Assembly: GCA_035693165.1 (NCBI GenBank)
Contig: DASSGZ010000591.1
Location: 1-12,372 of the forward strand
Direction of reading: 5' to 3'
Source of the DNA: JAICKM01 sp035693165
GTDB taxonomy: Bacteria; Chloroflexota; Chloroflexia; QHBQ01; JAICKM01
DNA length: 12,372 nucleotides
The notes below the pieces were generated by a model. It had not been told where the DNA came from and made no database searches. It was given only the letters and a program-made list of their open reading frames with translations. The position numbers and the translations under genes were made by a program. Below are positions 7,545 through 12,372 of this stretch, in pieces (the first letter of the stretch is position 1; each line of letters starts with the position of its first letter).

Positions 7545-7713
7545 ACCGCAGAGGCGCAGAGGACGCAGAGATTAATTAAGACAAGTGCAGTTTGCGCCTT
7601 TTCCAGGCGCATAAGCCGCCCCAGGGAACCGCCCGCCGTTTACCGGGATGGGCGATTCGTCCGACTCTTCATCTCCTCTATCCAACTCTCTGCGTCCTCT
7701 GTGTCTCTGCGGT
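7545..7713. repeat. Pair of inverted 27-bp repeats (cgcagag units) in the 241-bp gap between kinase genes
   Basis: Arm 1 (7545-7571) contains three cgcagag units (7547, 7555 and 7564). Arm 2 (7687-7713) is its inverted copy, matching at 25 of 27 positions. In + strand RNA the two differences become G-U pairs, so all 27 positions can pair. The 115-bp interior has its own small stem (tgcgcct, 7593-7599; aggcgca, 7605-7611). Together with short flanks this fills the gap 7502-7742. It resembles a dispersed non-coding, MITE- or REP-like element. I recall similar cgcagag/ctctgcg blocks in other environmental genomes but cannot verify that here. No ORF inside is credible. Confidence 0.8.
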
Positions 7714-7742
7714 TGGCATCCGGACTCAATGCTCACACTAAA

Positions 7743-9245
7743 CTATTGGGCCACCGGTGCCCCCGCCGCCAGATCATGCGCGCGCAGGTGGTGGTCCAGC
7801 AGGACCATGCTGTGCACCAGCCGGGCCGGTTTCACCTTGGTCCAGCAGTGGAGCACCAGGGTCAGCAGGTAGAGCGTTTCCCACAGTGCGATGCGCTCGC
7901 GGGAGATCGGCCGGTGCGCGGTGTAAGCGTCGAGGAACGTGGCGCAGAGGCGCTCCACCTGGGCCAGGCGGGCGGGATACAGCGCGGGGTCGAGCGGGTC
8001 CTCGTCGTCGTCGTCGCCGCCGCCCGCGGCGCTCAGCCCCAGGTCGCGGATCTTCTCCAGGAACAGAGCCACGTCGAGCGCCGGCTCGGCTTCGCAGAAG
8101 CTGTCGAAGTCGATGAAGCCGATCCGGCCGTGATTGAGCAGCACCTGGGCCGGGCGGAACGTGCCGTGGGCCGGGCCCGGCGGGTCGGCGGGGGCCGTGG
8201 CGGCGCGCGCTTCCAGGCGGGCCAGCAGCGGGCCGGTCGCCCCGGCCAGTTCGGGCACCGCGCTCTCCAACTCCTCGGCAATCTCGCGCACCTCGTCGCG
8301 CTCGTCCTCCCAGGCGCGGCTCTTGCGGGCCTGGACGCCCGATCCATGCAGCGCGGCCAGCCCGGCGGCGGTCTGGCGCAGGTAGCCGTCGAGTTCGGCC
8401 TGCGTGTCCGCCGCGCCGGTGCGCAGCGCCGTGCGGATCAGGTCTTGCAGCGTCTGCTCCTCGCGGATCGGCCCCTGCACGAGCACATTCCACTCCGGCA
8501 GGAAGCCCAGCGGCTCGGCAATCGTGACCACGGCGCCGGTCGCCAGCGGCGACTCCCAGAGCGCCTGCATCGCGGCGTAGGCGTGGCGGCCCTTGTCGCG
8601 GTGGTAGGTCTTGGCGACGACGATGTCGGGCCAGTCATGGCCGGCGGCAAGCTCCGGCGAGTAGTCGAGCCGGTACAGGATGGTGCAGCGGCTGCCGGGG
8701 TTATAGCGCATGACGCGCGGCGTGACGGCTTGCAGCCGCAGGTCGCGGTAGGCGGGCGCGGCGGCGCGGATGCTGGCCTCCAGCAGCACACGCGCTTCCT
8801 CCGGGTCGGTCAGGTGCGGCAGGGCAGGCAGGCCGGCGTCGGCGGGCTGCGGCTCCAGGCGCAGCCGCACCTCGGGCAGCCAGCCCTGCCACCCGGCTGC
8901 CCCGAACGGCGCGCCGTCCGCCGCCGGGTCCGGCTCCGGCGCGCCGGGCGCGATCAGCGTGCCGCGCAGCGTCACCTCGCGGCGCGAATCATCGCCCGGC
9001 CCGGTCACGGTCAGCCGGTACTGCGCGGTCCAGCGCGCATCCTTCATGCGCACGCGATGCACGTCGCAGTCCAGCAGGGCCAGCGCACCGGACGCGAACT
9101 CGGGCACGGCCTGCAGCAGCGCGCGCCGCACGCGCTCCGGGTCGTCGATAGCGGTCAGCCAATCGGGCAGCGTGGCGAAGCGCCGCCATGTAGCGGGCGC
9201 GTCCGCCGCCGCCGGGGCGGCCTGGGGTTCTTCTACTGTAGACAT
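7743..9245 (-). CDS. APH-like phosphotransferase homologue with HGT in place of HGD (probable pseudokinase)
   Basis: A 500-aa protein and close paralogue of the 6026-7501 product. The N-terminal half has an element ending AQYRLTV (74-80) and a second one, RYNPGSRCTILYRLDY (180-195), followed by VVAKTYHRDKG (209-219, Lys212 the ATP lysine). The catalytic loop reads HGTFRPAQVLL (360-370): the base Asp is Thr362 (codon 8160-8162). The metal motif FIDFD (377-381) is intact. An acidic insert follows (GGGDDDDED, 408-416). The C-terminus has the shared WTKVKPAR motif (468-475). The ATG at 9245 has GGAGGAG (9254-9260) 8 nt upstream and overlaps the end of the ABC-kinase gene by 13 bp, so translation is probably coupled. 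Loss of the catalytic Asp suggests a pseudokinase or a changed mechanism; substrate unknown. It is cytoplasmic by sequence. Confidence 0.85.
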   Translation of the reverse strand: MSTVEEPQAAPAAADAPATWRRFATLPDWLTAIDDPERVRRALLQAVPEFASGALALLDCDVHRVRMKDARWTAQYRLTVTGPGDDSRREVTLRGTLIAPGAPEPDPAADGAPFGAAGWQGWLPEVRLRLEPQPADAGLPALPHLTDPEEARVLLEASIRAAAPAYRDLRLQAVTPRVMRYNPGSRCTILYRLDYSPELAAGHDWPDIVVAKTYHRDKGRHAYAAMQALWESPLATGAVVTIAEPLGFLPEWNVLVQGPIREEQTLQDLIRTALRTGAADTQAELDGYLRQTAAGLAALHGSGVQARKSRAWEDERDEVREIAEELESAVPELAGATGPLLARLEARAATAPADPPGPAHGTFRPAQVLLNHGRIGFIDFDSFCEAEPALDVALFLEKIRDLGLSAAGGGDDDDEDPLDPALYPARLAQVERLCATFLDAYTAHRPISRERIALWETLYLLTLVLHCWTKVKPARLVHSMVLLDHHLRAHDLAAGAPVAQ

Positions 9246-12200
9246 GCCATGCGCTCCTCCAGCACGGCCAGGACATTCTGAATCCGCGCCGCCTTGAGTT
9301 TCTGCCAGCTATGCAGCGCCAGGCGCAGCAGGCTGACGATCTCGTAGACCGCGGTCCGGGCGCGTAACTGTTCCTCGTCGGCCAGCCAGGTATCGGCGGC
9401 GGCCACGTAGGCGTCGTAGAAGACTTCGCCCAGGTCGTCGGCCAGCGCGGTCGGCGTGACGGCGGCATTGCGGTGCGCCTTCTGCACGGCCACGCGCAGG
9501 TAGGCCAGGAACTGGCCCAGGTCGATAGCCGGCTCGGCCTGGCAGACGGTGTCGAAGTCGACCAGCCCGCTCGACGTGCCGTCGAAGATCAACTGGGTGT
9601 ACGTGAAGTCGCCGTGGCTGAAGCAGAGCGGCATGGCGTCGCTCTGCTCGGCGACGACGGCGAGCCGGTCGAGCCAGCCCTGGAGTTGCGCGGCCAGTTC
9701 GGGCGAGACGGTGCGCATGGCGGCGAACCCGTCGCGCAGCACGGTCATTTCGTCGTCGAACGTGCGGCGGCGGCCCAGCTTGATGCCCGACGTGTGCAGC
9801 GCGACGGCGATGCGGGCGCAGGCTTCGTGCATATCCTCCAGCGTGGTCGTGCCCACCCGCGCGTCCTCGCCGCGCAGCCGCGCGGCCAGCAGCGGGGCCA
9901 CCTGCGGCGCGCCGGGGATGGCTTCAAGCAGCAACAGTTGCAGGTCGGGCCGGTAGCCCAACGCGTGGGGGATGTTGAAGTGGTAGGGGCTGCTGCTGTC
10001 GAGCACGCGCTCGCGCAGCGCGGCGATGACCGGGCCGGTCAGCGCGCCCGACCCATCGTCGGCCACCTTGCCGTAGACGAGTTGGGTCTCCGGTTCGTCG
10101 CTGCCGGCCCGCCGCCCGTGCACGTAATAGCGGAAGACGCAGCGGTGCATCCGCCCATAGTGGCCGGGCTCGATGCGGCAATCTTCGACCTCGAAGTCGC
10201 CCATCAGCGCGTCGGGCAGCGTCTCACGCAAAATCTCGACCACGCGCTCGCGGTCGGTGGCGCCGATCAGCGTGGGCAACTGGCCGTCGATGGGGAACAC
10301 ATACACGACCATGTTCAGCGGGCGGATCAGGGCCACAGGCTGTGCGAACGGGGCGATCTCCTCGCGCCCGCGCATCAGCGCGCGCAACGGGTCGAGCCGG
10401 TCGCGCTTGTAGACCGTGCTGGCGGCCTGGGTCGGGAAGACCCGCGCCACGATCAGCGGCTTGAAGATGTCGCCGCTGCGGCTGTCGCGCACCTCCAGGC
10501 TGTAGCGCAGCACGCAGGACTCGCCCGGCTGGTAGATGGCCTGGCCGGGCGTGGCCCGCTCGATGGTGTAGTTGGGGTTGGTCTTGCCGAAAAGCGCGAC
10601 CTGCAACCGCTCGCGCATCGCCTCGCCGTCGAACGCCTCGGCCAGGCCGGGCAAGTCCTGCCGCAGCAGCGGGCTCTGCAGCGGGTCCACCGGCGCCCCG
10701 CCCACCTCGGCGATGCTCTGCGGGTCGCGACGGCGCGGCGCTTCGGGCGCGGCGGCGGGCGGCGCGGCGGCCGGTGGCCCGGCGGATGCGCCGGCGGGCG
10801 GCGCGGCTTGCGCGGCAACCGCCGGGGGCGCATCCGAGGCCACAACAGCGGGCGGCGCGCCCTGCATGAGAGCAGCCGGCGGCGCGTCCGCCGCCGCGAC
10901 GGCGACTCCACCGTCCGGGTTGGCCGGGGCCGCCGGGGCCTCTTTCGAGGCCGTGACGGCGGGTATGTAGGCGTGGCCGTCCGTCTTTTGCGCGGGCGGG
11001 GACGCGGGAGTCGCAATCGGTGCCTGGTCGCTCATCCTGGCCTCCTTCGGGATAGTGCCATCCTGCGGGCCGCGCCGCGGGAGGACGCGCATCATCGTGG
11101 TCTGGAAGATCGGCGCCCGCCCGGTTTCCGGCGGCGGGGCCTCTTTCGACGCGGCAGCGGGCGCCGCGGGCGCGGCGAGGCCGCTTGCCGGGTGTTCCGT
11201 GCCCGCGCCGTTCGTATCGAGGCGCGGCTTCTGGGTCGCCAGCGTCTCGAACGCCTGCGAGGTCACGGGCAGCGGCAGCGCCTGCATGAGCATGGTCTGG
11301 AACGCCACCGGGCTAACCACGTCGGCGTCGGGCTCGGCCTCGGGTTCCGGGGCGGCGGCTTTGGGCAGCGGTGTGCCCGCTTCCTCGGCGGCCCGGCCAA
11401 ACTGCATATTGTAGAGGTCCGCATAGAGGCCGCCGGCTTTGAGCAACTCTTTATGCGTGCCCGTCTGGATGATCTGCCCATCCTTCAGCACGAGGATCTG
11501 GTCCACGTGGCGGATCAGGTTGAGGTCGTGCGAGATGATGAGCGTCGTTTTGCCCTTCATCAGCGTGCGCAGGGCCAGCAGCACCAGGTCGGTGGACTCG
11601 GCGTCGAGGCCGGTGGTCGGCTCGTCGAGGATGAGGATGGGCGTGTTGCGGATGAAGGCGCGGGCGATGGCGAGGCGCTGGCGCTGGCCGCCGGAGAGGT
11701 TGCCCGCGCGCTCGCCCAGCAGCGTGTCGTAGCCCTCCGGCAGCTTCTCGATGAACTCGTGGGCGTTGGCCTGGATTGCGGCGGCGATGATCTCCTCGCG
11801 CGTGGCGCCGGTGCGCCCATAGGCGATATTGTCGGCGATGCTGCCGACGAACAGGATGCTCTCCTGCAGCACCATGCTCATCTGCCCGCGCAGCGAGTCC
11901 ATGGTGAACTCGCGGCTGTCGTGCCCGTCGATCAGGATCTGCCCGGTGTGCGGGTCGTACAGGCGGGGCAGCAGTTGCAGGATCGTGCTCTTGCCCGCGC
12001 CCGTCGGCCCCACCAGGGCCACCACCCCACCGGGCGGCACGTGGAAGTTGACATCCTTGAGCGTCATGCGCAGCGGCGGCGGTGGCGCGCCCGGCTTCAT
12101 ATCCTCCGCTTCCGGCTGGTAGGCGAAGCCCACGTGGCGGAACTCGACATCGCCGCGCAGCGGGGGCGCTTCGACGGCATTGGGCGCGTCCTGCACGGCG

Positions 12201-12372
12201 GGCTTGCGATCCAGCAATTCGCCGATGCGCTCTACACTGGCGTAGATTTTGCCGACCGTGTTCCACTCCTTGATGATCTTCTTGGTCGGCTTGAACATGT
12301 TCTGCATCAGGGTGATAAAGGCGACGAGCGTACCGACTTTGATCGCCGACTGCGGGGGCAAAATCAACCAGA
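9233..12372 (-). CDS. ABC exporter ATPase fused to APH-like kinase domain (5' end cut by window)
   Basis: Residues are numbered from the TTG at 12365-12367, but the frame is open to the window edge and the transmembrane domain is mostly missing. Residues 8-55 are the last TM helix and elbow of a type IV (ABCB/MsbA-like) exporter. Residues 70-325 are a complete ATPase: Walker A GPTGAGKST (120-128), Q-loop Gln168, signature LSGGQ (224-228), Walker B LILDEP (245-250, Glu249) and switch His280. A Pro/Ala-rich linker follows (326-545). The C-terminal phosphotransferase module (about 565-1044) has IYQPGESCVLRY (611-622), a second element near 731-748, YGK (Lys767), HGDFTYTQL (918-926, Asp920) and LVDFD (935-939), so the catalytic residues are present. 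The fold of the fusion predicts a kinase held at the cytoplasmic face of the exporter. An internal start at 11035 may also give a free kinase. Such a fusion is unusual; an ancestral two-gene arrangement that lost its stop is likely. Confidence 0.88.
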   Translation of the reverse strand, partial: WLILPPQSAIKVGTLVAFITLMQNMFKPTKKIIKEWNTVGKIYASVERIGELLDRKPAVQDAPNAVEAPPLRGDVEFRHVGFAYQPEAEDMKPGAPPPPLRMTLKDVNFHVPPGGVVALVGPTGAGKSTILQLLPRLYDPHTGQILIDGHDSREFTMDSLRGQMSMVLQESILFVGSIADNIAYGRTGATREEIIAAAIQANAHEFIEKLPEGYDTLLGERAGNLSGGQRQRLAIARAFIRNTPILILDEPTTGLDAESTDLVLLALRTLMKGKTTLIISHDLNLIRHVDQILVLKDGQIIQTGTHKELLKAGGLYADLYNMQFGRAAEEAGTPLPKAAAPEPEAEPDADVVSPVAFQTMLMQALPLPVTSQAFETLATQKPRLDTNGAGTEHPASGLAAPAAPAAASKEAPPPETGRAPIFQTTMMRVLPRRGPQDGTIPKEARMSDQAPIATPASPPAQKTDGHAYIPAVTASKEAPAAPANPDGGVAVAAADAPPAALMQGAPPAVVASDAPPAVAAQAAPPAGASAGPPAAAPPAAAPEAPRRRDPQSIAEVGGAPVDPLQSPLLRQDLPGLAEAFDGEAMRERLQVALFGKTNPNYTIERATPGQAIYQPGESCVLRYSLEVRDSRSGDIFKPLIVARVFPTQAASTVYKRDRLDPLRALMRGREEIAPFAQPVALIRPLNMVVYVFPIDGQLPTLIGATDRERVVEILRETLPDALMGDFEVEDCRIEPGHYGRMHRCVFRYYVHGRRAGSDEPETQLVYGKVADDGSGALTGPVIAALRERVLDSSSPYHFNIPHALGYRPDLQLLLLEAIPGAPQVAPLLAARLRGEDARVGTTTLEDMHEACARIAVALHTSGIKLGRRRTFDDEMTVLRDGFAAMRTVSPELAAQLQGWLDRLAVVAEQSDAMPLCFSHGDFTYTQLIFDGTSSGLVDFDTVCQAEPAIDLGQFLAYLRVAVQKAHRNAAVTPTALADDLGEVFYDAYVAAADTWLADEEQLRARTAVYEIVSLLRLALHSWQKLKAARIQNVLAVLEERMACLQ
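10934..11302 (-). repeat. Two diverged ~65-residue linker units (FQTxxM...LP to ASKEAP)
   Basis: FQTMLMQALP (11273-11302) recurs as FQTTMMRVLP (11078-11107), 65 residues later. ASKEAP (11135-11152) recurs at 10934-10951, 67 residues later, with 15 identical bases (cggggcctctttcga on the + strand). The matched order and near-equal spacing suggest an old tandem duplication of a linker segment, with only the short motifs conserved. Confidence 0.6.
11033..11047 (-). promoter_or_regulatory. Internal ribosome binding site and in-frame ATG within the ABC-kinase gene
   Basis: Read on the - strand, AAGGAGG (11041-11047) lies 5 nt before an ATG (11033-11035) in the same frame as the fusion (Met445). 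Initiation here would give a free protein of 600 residues: about 100 disordered residues, then the complete kinase module. This is the best Shine-Dalgarno in the window, although inside a coding region it could be chance (Lys-Glu-Ala codons). Confidence 0.55.

Larger units (their letters stand above)
10733..11392 (-). other. Disordered Pro/Ala-rich linker joining ABC ATPase and kinase domains
   Basis: About 220 residues (326-545 of the fused protein) are dominated by Ala, Pro, Gly and Glu with no predicted fold. They include runs of APPA-type units spaced roughly 8-10 residues apart (about 494-543). Inside lie two copies of an FQTxxM...LP motif, two ASKEAP motifs, and a Shine-Dalgarno plus ATG. 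The length allows the kinase to move freely relative to the ATPase. Confidence 0.8.

Noticed and set aside
7502..7612. N-terminal extension of the HGS paralogue (start at 7612)
   Set aside because: The extra residues (around INLCVLCASAV) are a translation of the cgcagag repeat. The paralogue and the AAGGAG site support the start at 7501.
7545..7713. CRISPR-like repeat array
   Set aside because: There are only two long arms, in inverted rather than direct orientation, with no regular spacers and no cas genes.
7701..9281. 526-codon open frame on the + strand opposite the HGT paralogue
   Set aside because: It has the same antisense shadow pattern, no ribosome site and no recognisable motifs.
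12365..12367. TTG as the start of the ABC-kinase gene
   Set aside because: The frame continues to the window edge and most of the transmembrane domain would be missing. It is used only as a numbering origin.

Overview
The window is GC-rich DNA (roughly two thirds G+C by eye) with densely packed genes. It probably comes from a member of the Chloroflexota, close to the Chloroflexales/Roseiflexus/Kouleothrix type. This rests on the base composition, the sugar ABC permease plus GH32 pairing, the secreted protein with an LPxSG-type tail, and the style of the phosphotransferase paralogues. No rRNA or marker gene is present, so the placement is a guess at phylum level.

The window has two convergent halves. 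The left half (1-4583) reads on the + strand. A MalF-type and a MalG-type sugar ABC permease (the first cut by the window edge) are followed by a cytoplasmic GH32 beta-fructosidase. Together they look like a sucrose or fructo-oligosaccharide import and hydrolysis operon whose binding protein probably lies upstream. A gene-free stretch of about 490 bp with hairpins and a candidate promoter follows. Next is a small secreted protein with a CHRD/SOD-like His-rich domain and an LPKSG-TM-basic tail, ending in a textbook intrinsic terminator at 4542-4582.

The right half (4604-12372) reads on the - strand and is the unusual part. In transcription order it encodes: (1) an ABC exporter ATPase, cut at its N-terminus by the window edge, fused in frame through a ~220-residue Pro/Ala-rich linker to a complete phosphotransferase (APH-like) domain; (2) and (3) two collinear, clearly paralogous phosphotransferase-fold proteins in which the catalytic Asp of the HGD motif is Thr or Ser; and (4) a fourth family member with HGD intact. 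All four carry two copies of a Pro-Gly/Tyr strand motif in the N-terminal half, suggesting a duplicated N-lobe or cap. Genes 1 and 2 overlap by 13 bp and genes 3 and 4 are 27 bp apart. Genes 2 and 3 are separated by 241 bp holding a 27-bp inverted repeat pair built from cgcagag units.

The fused gene also has a consensus Shine-Dalgarno and an in-frame ATG inside its linker. It could therefore yield both a full ABC-kinase fusion and a free ~600-residue kinase. I cannot name the substrate of this cluster. The best-supported reading is an exporter physically and genetically coupled to a set of active and probably inactive small-molecule kinases.
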